Below, one piece after another: positions 18,195-25,401 of a DNA stretch of 44,469 nt. The position numbers and the translations under genes were made by a program. Under the pieces are notes generated by a model. It had not been told where the DNA came from and did not search any database. It was given only the letters and a program-made list of their open reading frames with translations. This DNA comes from Alphaproteobacteria bacterium. Its GTDB lineage: Bacteria; Pseudomonadota; Alphaproteobacteria; Sphingomonadales; Sphingomonadaceae. The stretch is from contig JAUIFP010000018.1 of the NCBI GenBank assembly GCA_030430365.1, positions 1 through 44,469 on the forward strand, given 5' to 3'. Position 1 is the stretch's first letter; each line of letters begins with the position of its first letter.

Positions 18195-18953
18195 TCAGCC
18201 TGCTGGACGATGTGCTGAGACCAGAAACTCGACATTTCCTTCGGGCCCGGTGATCGGACTTGTCACGATTCCGTCCACCTGCCAGCCGCCTATTTCCTTG
18301 TCCAGGCCTTCAAGCCAGGCACGCACTTCATTGCACACCCGCTCGTGAATTGCCGGATCGCGCACCACGCCGCCGCGGCCCACTTCGCCCTTGCCCGCCT
18401 CGAATTGCGGCTTGATCAGCGCCACAAGGCGGCATGCGGGCGCGGCAAGCTGAAGCGGCACTTCCAGAACCTTGCGCAGGGAAATGAAGCTGGCATCGCA
18501 GACTACCCAGTTGCAGGGCGCATCGATCAGCTCGGGGGTCAGCAGGCGGGCGCTTGTCTGCTCCAACACGGTGACGCGCGGATCCTGCCGCAGTTTCCAG
18601 GCGAGCTGGTTCGTTCCGGAATCGACGGCAAAGACACGCTCTGCCCTCTTGCTGAGCAAGACGTCCGTGAATCCGCCGGTGGAACTCCCAATATCCATTG
18701 CGATCGCGCCGTCGGGATCGAGACCGAAATGGTCGATCGCATGGGCCAGCTTGATGCCGCCGCGGCCGACCCAGGGATGATCGCGTCCGCGGACTTCGAT
18801 TTCGGCGTCTTCGGCAACCTGCTGCCCGGCCTTGAGAACTTTGCTCTCCCCGGCAAAGACCAGCCCGGCCATCACCAGCGCCTGCGCCCGCGCGCGACTT
18901 TCGGCCAGCCCGCGCGCTACAAGCAATTGGTCGATCCGCTGCTTCTTGCTCAT
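18195..18953 (-). CDS. tlyA: TlyA-family rRNA 2'-O-methyltransferase
   Basis: A 252-residue protein with an N-terminal S4 RNA-binding domain (about 1-62, KKQRIDQLLVARGLAESRARAQALVMAG) followed by an FtsJ-like methyltransferase fold. The SAM site is AMDIGSSTGGFTDVLL, and the later CDASFISLRKVL and IKPQFEAGKGEVGRGGVVRD segments are diagnostic of TlyA. In mycobacteria TlyA methylates 16S and 23S rRNA riboses and sets capreomycin sensitivity. Length is normal. It is divergent from the proline-rich lipoprotein. Confidence 0.94.
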   Translation of the reverse strand: MSKKQRIDQLLVARGLAESRARAQALVMAGLVFAGESKVLKAGQQVAEDAEIEVRGRDHPWVGRGGIKLAHAIDHFGLDPDGAIAMDIGSSTGGFTDVLLSKRAERVFAVDSGTNQLAWKLRQDPRVTVLEQTSARLLTPELIDAPCNWVVCDASFISLRKVLEVPLQLAAPACRLVALIKPQFEAGKGEVGRGGVVRDPAIHERVCNEVRAWLEGLDKEIGGWQVDGIVTSPITGPEGNVEFLVSAHRPAG

Positions 18954-19034
18954 GCGCGGAGCCGATAGCGGGCGCAGACGAATTGAGCCAGCGCGGCTTG
19001 AGCGGAAACGCCCTTCACTTCATAGAAGCCGGCG

Positions 19035-19646
19035 ATGAAACACCCCTTCCAACATACCGCCCGGGTTCTCGGCGCGCTCTCCTGCACCGTGCTTGCCTGC
19101 TGCGTGCCGCAAGTCGCCACGCCTGCCCCTGCCGCCATTTCGGCCTCGCCGCCTGCCCCTGGGCCGCGCGCCGCGCCGGCCCCGGCTCCCTTACCGTCTC
19201 CCACGCCGACGCCTTCTCCGACGCCCGCACCGCCCCCTCAGCCGGTGTACGAGAACTGGATGGATGCGCCGCAGACGAGCGGTGACTGGACCTACATTTC
19301 CGGCAATCCTGTAAGTTACGCCGTTTTTGGAAGCAGTCAGCAAGCCTCGAGCTTCGTCATGCGCTGCGACCGTACGACTCGGACAGTGTCGCTCGGACGC
19401 AGCAGCAGCCAGATTTCCCCGCAACCGATGCAAATCTTTACCGAAACTGTGACGCGCTTGCTGACAGCCAGCCCTCGGCGGGATTCGGGCCCGACAATGC
19501 TCGCAGCCGAATTGCCGGCGGCAGATTCGCTGCTCGACGCGATGGCGATCAGCAAAGGCCGCTTCGCGATTGAAACCGGCGGCGAAAGGACGCTCTATCT
19601 GCCAAGCTGGGCCGAAGTGACGCGGGTCATCGAGGATTGCAGATAG
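19035..19646 (+). CDS. Proline-rich lipoprotein of unknown function
   Basis: A 203-residue predicted lipoprotein. A hydrophobic N-terminus ends in LACC (lipidation Cys about 22), followed by a Pro/Ala-rich linker of about 45 residues that would span from the membrane into the periplasm. The globular part (about 72-203) starts YENWMDAPQTSGDWTYISGNPVSYAVFGSS and ends TLYLPSWAEVTRVIEDCR. It keeps two cysteines (in MRCDR and EDCR) that could pair. I do not recognise a named domain. Divergent from tlyA, 81 bases apart. Confidence 0.72.
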   Translation: MKHPFQHTARVLGALSCTVLACCVPQVATPAPAAISASPPAPGPRAAPAPAPLPSPTPTPSPTPAPPPQPVYENWMDAPQTSGDWTYISGNPVSYAVFGSSQQASSFVMRCDRTTRTVSLGRSSSQISPQPMQIFTETVTRLLTASPRRDSGPTMLAAELPAADSLLDAMAISKGRFAIETGGERTLYLPSWAEVTRVIEDCR

Positions 19647-19682
19647 ATCGCCGAATGGCGCTCAACACCGAGATCCGGGCAC

Positions 19683-19704
19683 AAAAAAAGTCCCCAACAG
19701 GGAC
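19683..19704 (-). terminator. Intrinsic terminator, minus strand
   Basis: Read on the minus strand, GTCCC-TGTTG-GGGAC is followed directly by seven T residues. On the plus strand the same hairpin has no T-run after it, so it is not a terminator for the lipoprotein gene ending at 19646. Confidence 0.8.
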
Positions 19705-19848
19705 CTTGGCCGGAAGCGACGTATTCTGACGGGGAAAAACATAATTTCAAGGCTTGTGTTGCACTGCACCTTGATTCACAAAGATGGCGAGACCGGGAAG
19801 AAATTCCGGTCTAGCCGCAAAAAACGGCAACTTTGGCTCAACAGCGCG

Positions 19849-19862
19849 AAAGGAGGTGATCC
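19849..19862 (+). promoter_or_regulatory. Complete Shine-Dalgarno, 14-base match to the 16S tail
   Basis: AAAGGAGGTGATCC is the full complement of the conserved 16S rRNA 3' end. GGAGG sits seven bases before an ATG. Most ribosome sites in this window match four to six bases only. Confidence 0.7.
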
Positions 19863-19863
19863 G

Positions 19864-19920
19864 ATGTCTCATGGTTCAGCAGGGAGGTCGGTACAATTCC
19901 GCGCGGAGCATTATCGTTAA
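19864..19920 (+). CDS. 18-residue leader peptide or small protein
   Basis: The ORF encodes MSHGSAGRSVQFRAEHYR and ends in TAA. It is supported by the exceptional Shine-Dalgarno at proper spacing and by the structure around it: the stop codon lies in the 5' arm of a stem-loop (TTATCGTT 19911-19918 / AACGATAA 19933-19940, with an inner AAAA/TTTT), followed by AGCGGC/GCCGCT (19951-19969) and a terminator-like hairpin (19980-20010). The peptide is basic and hydrophilic, so it does not look like a membrane toxin of a type I system. It lacks a run of Leu/Ile/Val codons, which argues against classic attenuation of the downstream ilvE. It may be a small protein in its own right, an attenuator reading something else, or a dual-function RNA. 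Confidence 0.5.
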   Translation: MSHGSAGRSVQFRAEHYR

Positions 19921-19979
19921 AACGCATTTTGAAACGATAAAGGCTTCGTGAGCGGCACTTCCGGCCGCTGACCATGCGG

Positions 19980-20014
19980 AAGGTCGCTTCCGGTTCGCCG
20001 GAGCGGCCTTTCAC
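19980..20014 (+). terminator. Strong hairpin with UUCG tetraloop, candidate terminator or attenuator
   Basis: Arms 19980-19993 and 19998-20010 pair over 13 bp with one bulged T and a TTCG loop, followed by TTTCACATTTTC. It ends about 210 bases before ilvE, so it may close the 18-codon transcript or act as an attenuator of ilvE. Confidence 0.55.
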
Positions 20015-20221
20015 ATTTTCAGGCCCGTTTTCTCTTCATGCCGGCACGACAAAGGCGGCATTCCTTCGGGCAAGACTTCCAACAGACAAGATGTCCAGGC
20101 GGCAAAGCGAATTAGGCTTGGCCGGGAAGCAAACCCATCACACTTTCACTCACTCTTGCGCGGATCGGCTGTTTGGGCTTAACCGCCTGCTTTGATTTGA
20201 AGTAGCAGGTTTTCAAGCAGC

Positions 20222-21319
20222 ATGGCCGACTATCCAGGCATAGAATTCGCCAGACAGCCGCACCCCGCACCGGTCAGCCTTGCCGACCGCAATCAGGCGC
20301 TCGCCAATCCCGGTTTCGGCTCGGTCTTCTCGGACCACATGGTCTCCATCGACTGGACCGAGGGATTGGGCTGGCACAACGCGACGATCGGCCCGCGCCA
20401 GCCGCTCAGCCTCGACCCGGCGACTGCAGTGCTGCATTACGCGCAGGAGATATTCGAAGGCCTCAAGGCCTATCGCCTGTCGGACGGCGGCATTGCGCTG
20501 TTCCGCCCGGAGCAGAACGCCCGTCGCTTCAACGATTCGGCCGAGCGCTTGGCCATGCCGCAACTGCCCGAAGACACGTTCACTCAGGCGATCCGCGAAT
20601 TGGTTATGGCCGATGCCGACTGGTTTCCCAGCGTCGAAGGCGGATCGCTCTATCTGCGCCCGTTCATGTTCGCCTCGGAACCTTTCCTCGGCGTGCGTCC
20701 GGCAAAGGAATACAAGTTCCTGGTGATCGCATCGCCTGCCGGCAATTATTTCAAATCCGGATCGCCTGCGGTTTCGATCTGGGTTTCCAGCGATTTCACG
20801 CGTGCCGCCCCGGGCGGAACCGGCGCCGCCAAATGCGGCGGAAATTATGCTGCCAGCCTGGTACCTCAGGCGGAAGCGATTCAGCACGGACACGACCAGG
20901 TCGTGTTCCTGGATGCGGCGGAGCATAAATGGATCGAGGAACTGGGCGGAATGAACCTGTTCTTCGTGTTCGATGACGGTTCGATGGTCACGCCGCCGCT
21001 GGGGGGAACGATTCTGCCCGGGATTACGCGCGACAGCCTGATTACCCTCGCCCGCGAAGAAGGGCTGACTGTCCGGGAAGAACGCTATTCTCTCGATCAG
21101 TGGCGCGACGATTCCGCCAGCGGCAAGCTGGTCGAAACCTTCGCCTGCGGCACGGCCGCTGTGGTCACGCCCGTCGGCAGAGTTGCAAGCCGTACCGGGG
21201 AATTCACGATCGGTTCCGGCGGCCCAGGGCAATTGACGAGCAAATTGCGCGACAGGCTGGTTGGCATCCAGCGCGGCACGGTCGAAGACAGACATGGATG
21301 GGTAAAGCGGCTGGACTGA
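20222..21319 (+). CDS. ilvE: Branched-chain amino acid aminotransferase
   Basis: A 365-residue class IV PLP aminotransferase that performs the last step of leucine, isoleucine and valine synthesis with glutamate as donor, cytosolic. The PLP lysine is K204 in GTGAAKCGGNYAAS. Other marks are HYAQEIFEGLKAYR, SLYLRPFMFASEPFLGV, FLDAAEHKWIEELGGMNLFFV and FACGTAAVVTPVG. The length and these motifs place it with the mammalian/mycobacterial BCAT type (about 360 residues) rather than the shorter E. coli IlvE type. The Shine-Dalgarno is weak. It sits downstream of the unusual 18-codon ORF locus. Confidence 0.95.
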   Translation: MADYPGIEFARQPHPAPVSLADRNQALANPGFGSVFSDHMVSIDWTEGLGWHNATIGPRQPLSLDPATAVLHYAQEIFEGLKAYRLSDGGIALFRPEQNARRFNDSAERLAMPQLPEDTFTQAIRELVMADADWFPSVEGGSLYLRPFMFASEPFLGVRPAKEYKFLVIASPAGNYFKSGSPAVSIWVSSDFTRAAPGGTGAAKCGGNYAASLVPQAEAIQHGHDQVVFLDAAEHKWIEELGGMNLFFVFDDGSMVTPPLGGTILPGITRDSLITLAREEGLTVREERYSLDQWRDDSASGKLVETFACGTAAVVTPVGRVASRTGEFTIGSGGPGQLTSKLRDRLVGIQRGTVEDRHGWVKRLD

Positions 21320-21435
21320 CGCGCCCATCGGCACCCAAAACCCGCTCTTGCCCGGGGCGGCGCTGCACTGCATCATAAAGGCGGAGCAAAACATTGTCCG
21401 CACCAATCCGGCGAAAGCCCTGTGAGGAGAGCACG

Positions 21436-22311
21436 ATGCCCGACAACGCCTATGTCCCGCCCAAGGTCTGGACCAATGATTCGGATAATGGCGGCCAGTT
21501 TGCCAGCATCAACCGGCCGACCGCAGGGCCCCGGGAAGAACACGAACTTCCGGTAGGGGATCATCCTTTCCAGTTGCACTCGCTCGGCACGCCGAATGGC
21601 GTGAAAGTCACCATCATGTTCGAAGAACTGCTGGAAGCCGGCTATTCGGACGCCGAATACGATGCCTGGCGAATCAATATCGGGGCGGGCGAACAGTTCT
21701 GGTCGGGCTTTGTCGATCTCAATCCCAACAGCAAAATCCCCGCCCTGCTGGACCGCAGCGGTCCGGAGCCGTTTCGGATCTTCGAATCGGGCGCGATCCT
21801 GGTCCATCTCGCGGAGAAGTTCGGCTACCTGTTGCCGAAAGAGAACCCAGCCCGGGCCGAAACACTGAGTTGGCTGATGTGGCAGATGGGCAGCGCACCG
21901 TTCATTGGCGGCGGGTTCGGCCATTTCTATGTCTATGCGCCGGAGAGATACAAATATCCGATTGACCGCTACGCGATGGAGACCAAGCGGCTGTTCGATG
22001 TTGCGGACCGGCAATTGGCGAAAACCCGGTTCCTGGCAGGCGACGACTACTCGATTGCCGACATCGCGGCCTATTGCTGGCTGGGGAACCTGTATCACGG
22101 GGCCTACAACCGCTGCGATATTTTCCTTTCGCTCGACGAATATGAAAATGCCGCCCGCTGGGTGAAGGAAATCGACGCGCGGCCCGGCGCAATCCGGGGC
22201 CGCCTGGTCAACACGCAGGACATGCCCGAGCGGCATTCCGCAAGCGACTTCGACAAGCTGGACAAAGAGCTGTTGAGCCCCGTGCGCAAGCGTCCGGAAC
22301 TCAAAGAGTAA
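21436..22311 (+). CDS. yghU: YghU-type glutathione S-transferase
   Basis: A 291-residue Nu-class glutathione transferase (glutathione-dependent disulfide-bond oxidoreductase). An N-terminal extension (YVPPKVWTNDSDNGGQFASINRPTAGPREEHELPVG) precedes the thioredoxin-like domain (about 44-130, with NPNSKIPALLDRSG and FESGAILVHLAEKFG). The helical C-terminal domain follows. The start at 21436 has GAGGAGA upstream. YghU and YfcG reduce disulfides using two glutathione molecules, with reported activity on hydroperoxides. It lies 116 bases after ilvE and could share a transcript. Confidence 0.93.
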   Translation: MPDNAYVPPKVWTNDSDNGGQFASINRPTAGPREEHELPVGDHPFQLHSLGTPNGVKVTIMFEELLEAGYSDAEYDAWRINIGAGEQFWSGFVDLNPNSKIPALLDRSGPEPFRIFESGAILVHLAEKFGYLLPKENPARAETLSWLMWQMGSAPFIGGGFGHFYVYAPERYKYPIDRYAMETKRLFDVADRQLAKTRFLAGDDYSIADIAAYCWLGNLYHGAYNRCDIFLSLDEYENAARWVKEIDARPGAIRGRLVNTQDMPERHSASDFDKLDKELLSPVRKRPELKE

Positions 22312-22328
22312 GACTGGGCAACGCAGTC

Positions 22329-22356
22329 TTGCGCATATGTGACGCCCCGCTATAGG
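22329..22356 (+). promoter_or_regulatory. Candidate promoter of tRNA-Gln
   Basis: TTGCGC (22329-22334) and TATAGG (22351-22356) are separated by 16 bases, and the tRNA begins 20 bases further on. The -10 lies inside a CGCCCC/GGGGCG hairpin (22343-22360) that could instead be the terminator of yghU. Confidence 0.4.
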
Positions 22357-22375
22357 GGCGCCTCACGCGCGATGC

Positions 22376-22450
22376 TGGGGCGTGGCCAAGTGGTAAGGCA
22401 GCGGCTTTTGGTGCCGCCATTCGCAGGTTCGAATCCTGCCGCCCCAGCCA
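22376..22450 (+). tRNA. tRNA-Gln (anticodon UUG)
   Basis: A full cloverleaf is visible. The acceptor stem is TGGGGCG (22376-22382) with CGCCCCA (22440-22446), the anticodon stem is GCGGC / GCCGC around loop TTTTGGT with anticodon TTG at 22408-22410, and the T arm is GCAGG-TTCGAAT-CCTGC. The CCA end is encoded (22448-22450). It reads CAA codons. Its 3' end is the integration site of the following element, which restores the gene intact. Confidence 0.97.
22428..22450 (+). repeat. attL: left 23-bp direct repeat
   Basis: This is the tRNA-Gln T-loop to CCA end, starting TTCGAATCC and ending CCCAGCCA. It is identical to 31902-31924 over 23 bases; the flanking bases differ on both sides. Confidence 0.92.
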
Positions 22451-22492
22451 TTACCAAAAAACTACGGGATTCTGCGGATTTCTCGGTAGGGC

Positions 22493-22524
22493 TGTAGCAG
22501 TCAATTGTAGCACTCGCTGTAGCA
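22493..22524 (+). repeat. Three TGTAGCA boxes at the left end, candidate integrase arm sites
   Basis: TGTAGCA occurs at 22493-22499, 22506-22512 and 22518-22524, spaced 13 and 12 bases. The same heptamer occurs three times in the same orientation at the other end with spacing 12 and 13. Arm-type sites of tyrosine integrases have this character. Confidence 0.65.
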
Positions 22525-22595
22525 CTAGAGTTTCGATTCAGCAGCATAGATGCCGGAATTTTCGCCTGCCCTGGCCCAACGATAACGCCATCTCG

Positions 22596-23453
22596 ATGTC
22601 CTCGCCCCACCGCACCAAAGCGAAAAAAGTCGACGCCCTCTCTCTCCTAATTATGAGGGAGCCGACAATCGCACGCGAAGCCCGTATCCTAGCAATTCTG
22701 CGGGATACGATCCGCCGAGAGATGAGAAATCCCGGCGCGCGACACGCCTTCCGAAAAACAGCACCATTATATGAGAGGTACAGGGGAAAGGCATTCCCCC
22801 TTCGAGACTACCATGGAAAGATACTTCCAGCATGGCGCTATCTTTCTCCTTGGATGAAGACACAGATTGCTACCTTGGCCATGGCAGAAATGGGATACAT
22901 GCAATTCAAGGTCCATATTCATGACGACCGTATGGAGGAATGGCATGGTCGGGATATCAAGGTCGAACTCAGGGAAAGCATTTCACGACACCTGAGGCGG
23001 CGGTTTGGAAAGGACGCTCCGCGCTTCTTCTTCCTAATGGAGGACCGTACAACCGCGAGAGCGCCAACTCGGCCTCATGCGCATGGTTCAATCGAGATTG
23101 TTAGAGCACCAATCCCGAAATCTGGTGAAGGGTCGAGAACGCTGGCAAGGCTGGCGGCCAACGGCAACGTCGAAGAAGCCGAACTTACGGCTGGAAGGAT
23201 GGCTATCCGTGAAGAGCTCGTCGAAGCCTCCGGTGGGCGTGAACCTCGAATTGCGGTTTCGTCGGGCCTGGACCAAACACGGAATGTTTGGATGAAAAAG
23301 CCTTATCATCCAATATTCAATCACCAATGGGTCGACTACGCCTTCCGAAATACCGATACGGTGAGCGCAGACCTCGGAGACAATAGGCTTGCCATGCCGC
23401 ACGCATTGCGACGCGAAGCAATGATCGTGTGGTCGTTGATCCGGGGGGACTGA
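22596..23453 (+). CDS. Possible HUH-type replication or relaxase-like protein
   Basis: A 285-residue protein I do not recognise by family. It has a basic N-terminal third and a PHAHGSIEI motif, giving His-hydrophobic-His at 161-163, preceded by a hydrophobic RFFFLMEDRT strand. About 87 residues later WVDYAFRNTD offers a tyrosine (Y248) in a helix. Spacing and order suit the HUH nuclease layout of rolling-circle initiators, although a clear YxxK is replaced by YAFR. The C-terminus (ALRREAMIVWSLIRGD) is typical of such proteins in sphingomonad elements, from memory. The start is uncertain: no Shine-Dalgarno precedes the ATG at 22596. It is the first gene inside the element, where replication proteins of satellites are often found. 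Confidence 0.5.
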   Translation: MSSPHRTKAKKVDALSLLIMREPTIAREARILAILRDTIRREMRNPGARHAFRKTAPLYERYRGKAFPLRDYHGKILPAWRYLSPWMKTQIATLAMAEMGYMQFKVHIHDDRMEEWHGRDIKVELRESISRHLRRRFGKDAPRFFFLMEDRTTARAPTRPHAHGSIEIVRAPIPKSGEGSRTLARLAANGNVEEAELTAGRMAIREELVEASGGREPRIAVSSGLDQTRNVWMKKPYHPIFNHQWVDYAFRNTDTVSADLGDNRLAMPHALRREAMIVWSLIRGD

Positions 23454-23774
23454 AAAACCTTGTCCTCGGCCACTTGGCCTCAGATCACCTTTCTAATTCG
23501 GAGCAAGGTTTTCGGAGCGTCTCAGGATGCTTCAGGATTGACACTGAGCGCGCTGATCTGAGATCGCACCCCACCAAGTCAGAACCTTGAATTAACGCCC
23601 TATGCGCGCCCTCGAGCAGATTAAGATAATGGAGCTCTGAGATCTGCGCATAAGCCTTCTGAACCTGCCTGTCATACAAGCTCTACCCAACTGCAAAGCG
23701 TGCGAATTGCCCACCCGACTTCCAATGCAGTCTCACAGAAAGTGATCTCGTCAACAAAGCGACGAGGTTATGAA
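23454..23774. other. Intergenic stretch with a long inverted repeat
   Basis: No supported gene. AAAACCTTG (23454-23462) and CAAGGTTTT (23504-23512) are inverted and frame a small GGCC-ACTT-GGCC hairpin; the run of T at the end makes this a possible terminator of the HUH-like gene. The rest shows nothing I can name. Confidence 0.4.
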
Positions 23775-24371
23775 ATGACTATCAAAGTGTTCGAGTTCAC
23801 CCGCAGCTGGGCGGATGTCCCCGTGACGATTTTCGCATCAGGAATGAGCCAAGCTGAAAAGATCTATCACCAATGGCTCAGCACACATCATGCCGACCAG
23901 CCGGCAGACCCCGATAACATCTGCATCTACAATGAAACCTGGGTGGCAGCACGCCCTCACCTGGCAAAGGCTTCGGCCCTCGGAGCGTCAGGGATAGGTT
24001 ACTGGTCGTCCTTGGAGCACCGGTGGATGGTCGGTGAGCCCCAATCTGACCCGCTTGGATATCTCGCCCCGCCCGAACCTTCTGTGCGCTATTTTCGTGC
24101 AATGGCTGATGAGGGTGATGATGCCAGGGTTTTTGCGACCAACTTCGAAGAAGCAACTAGCCTCTATTGCGCATGGCACCTTGATCGCTGGGGCGAACTG
24201 CCCGCACGATTCACAATCCATATTCGCTCTCGCTGGGAATTAGCCGGCGGGCTGGTCACGCTGCGAGACGATATGGAAGAGGGCATCGTCGGGATTGCAG
24301 GTGTGGAAGGTGAATTCCTTCGCATACTTCCACCTGACCATGAGCCGATCTTGCCGAAGAAATCTAGCTAA
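23775..24371 (+). CDS. Unknown protein with an internal domain duplication
   Basis: A 198-residue soluble acidic protein. I do not recognise it. Two halves resemble each other: VTIFASGMSQAEKIYHQWLS...ICIYNETWVAARPHL...GIGYW (about 14-80) and ARVFATNFEEATSLYCAWHL...FTIHIRSRWELAGGL...GIVGI (about 115-180). Each runs strand, helix with conserved A-Y-W, then strand and W. The start has GAGG upstream. A strong hairpin follows immediately, so it is probably a single-gene transcript. Codon use is less GC-biased than in the core genes, in line with transfer. Confidence 0.7.
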   Translation: MTIKVFEFTRSWADVPVTIFASGMSQAEKIYHQWLSTHHADQPADPDNICIYNETWVAARPHLAKASALGASGIGYWSSLEHRWMVGEPQSDPLGYLAPPEPSVRYFRAMADEGDDARVFATNFEEATSLYCAWHLDRWGELPARFTIHIRSRWELAGGLVTLRDDMEEGIVGIAGVEGEFLRILPPDHEPILPKKSS

Positions 24372-24379
24372 TCGCAAGC

Positions 24380-24412
24380 AGCCTGGCCGGAGAACCATTC
24401 CGGCCAGGCTCT
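24380..24412 (+). terminator. Strong hairpin terminator
   Basis: A perfect 12-bp stem, AGCCTGGCCGGA (24380-24391) with TCCGGCCAGGCT (24399-24410), lies nine bases after the stop codon. The T-run after it is short. Confidence 0.65.
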
Positions 24413-24669
24413 TAGCGAAGGCGGCAGCATTGCGCCCCAATCTCGGACATTGGGCAATACGCGCCGAGAACCTAAGAGCGGACATCGGTCTTCCTACGCG
24501 CACGAGGTGCGATGTTGGACACTCCGAAATGGCAGGTCTGAAGGGCGCAGATTCGGAGAGCGGTCGCTTCGGTCGGTGTATCAGCGTGTCAGCAAGGCGA
24601 GGTAGGCATCACAAAACTGCGGTGCCTTCCTTCGGGTCGCCTGGTCGCAGGTTCTACTGCATTCGGTAA

Positions 24670-24921
24670 CTAATGCTTCTCAAAGCCAGATTCGGCGTTA
24701 CCAGAACTCGATTTAGATAGTTCACTCTCGACAAGGGCGCGTCCTTTGTCGCTCTCGATGACGAGATCGATCGGGCGACCACCTAATGCTGCATTGTCGT
24801 CGTTCATGAACGCGATCGCGGCTTCGCGGCCCAACAACACCATGGCAAGCTTGGTGGTATCGCCTTGGCGGCGCGCGGCAGCCGGATTCAGGCGAGGCGT
24901 TGCTTTGCGAAACGGCTTCAC
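24670..24921 (-). CDS. DUF2384 (MbcA/ParS/Xre antitoxin toxin-binding domain) protein
   Basis: An 83-residue protein consisting mostly of the toxin-binding domain of Xre/MbcA/ParS antitoxins: LAMVLLGREAAIAFMNDDNAALGGRPIDLVIESDKGRALVESEL, where LG-A-N-LGGRPIDLV-S-G--V is the usual signature. The N-terminal Xre DNA-binding domain of full antitoxins is missing, and no RES-domain toxin is adjacent on either side. GTG start with GAGGG upstream. It could be a solitary regulator or the remains of a toxin-antitoxin pair. Short stand-alone versions occur in sphingomonads, from memory. Confidence 0.72.
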   Translation of the reverse strand: MKPFRKATPRLNPAAARRQGDTTKLAMVLLGREAAIAFMNDDNAALGGRPIDLVIESDKGRALVESELSKSSSGNAESGFEKH

Positions 24922-25089
24922 GAAAAGGCCCTCACTGTTTGCACGTTCTGGGGTGGAATATCAGCCACATTGGCGTCCTCGTGACAGGCGGGAGCGCCAC
25001 GTGCCTTCCAGTCGCAGACGCCAAAGTTTACCAATTGCGACAGCGTGAGCTAGGATAGTTTCCGAAGGCTGTATTGCGGAGAAGCCAGC

Positions 25090-25329
25090 TCACGTGAATT
25101 TGGCCAGCGCCGGGGGCGCTTGATCGCGCTGCTCCGCGATCTTCCGTCGCTCCTGTTCGAGCCGTGCTTTCTCACGCTCTCGTTCCATGTTGCGCGTTCG
25201 CGCAGCCATCACTCGCCAGGCGGCTTCGGAGCGTAATGCCCGCTGTCTGACATTATCCAGCGATGCCTCATGGGCCTCCGTCGCCGCTTCGTCTGCGCGG
25301 GTAATGAGGAATTCGTAACTTAGCGTCAT
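25090..25329 (-). CDS. Short helical protein, island small-protein family
   Basis: A 79-residue, charged, predicted all-helical protein with a C-terminal coiled coil (ERKARLEQERRKIAEQ-like region). I do not recognise a named family. Its first 40 residues align without gaps with two other small island proteins (at 26026 and 27191): all start M-x-L and share Ala at 37, Arg at 39 and Ile/Val at 40. A GAGG ribosome site precedes the ATG by seven bases. It follows the cold-shock gene on the same strand. Confidence 0.65.
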   Translation of the reverse strand: MTLSYEFLITRADEAATEAHEASLDNVRQRALRSEAAWRVMAARTRNMEREREKARLEQERRKIAEQRDQAPPALAKFT

Positions 25330-25401
25330 GTCCCAACCTCAATTTTTCTTGGCAAAAGGAGGCACCGGACCACCCTTGGGCGATCCGGCGCGTGAAACCG
25401 A

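Larger units (their letters stand above)
19681..19905 (-). ncRNA. Candidate antisense RNA inferred from an orphan minus-strand terminator
   Basis: A textbook intrinsic terminator is oriented for the minus strand at 19683-19704, yet no minus-strand coding gene lies upstream within 500 bases. A transcript is therefore implied. Its 5' end is not known; the boundary given assumes a start just after a GATAAT-like element near 19911-19917. Such an RNA would be fully antisense to the leader of the 18-codon ORF and would carry the sequence complementary to its Shine-Dalgarno, which is identical to the conserved 3' tail of 16S rRNA (GGATCACCTCCTTT). It would also contain a GACCGG/CCGGTC hairpin (19790-19813). 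Expression is not shown by sequence. Confidence 0.45.

Noticed and set aside
19864-20221. Classic branched-chain amino acid attenuator for ilvE
   Set aside because: The 18-residue peptide contains one Val and no Leu or Ile, so ribosome stalling at those codons is not credible. Another kind of control remains possible.
23485-23679. 64-codon minus-strand frame between the HUH-like gene and the duplicated-domain gene
   Set aside because: TTG start, no ribosome site, overlaps a possible terminator structure and has no recognisable pattern.
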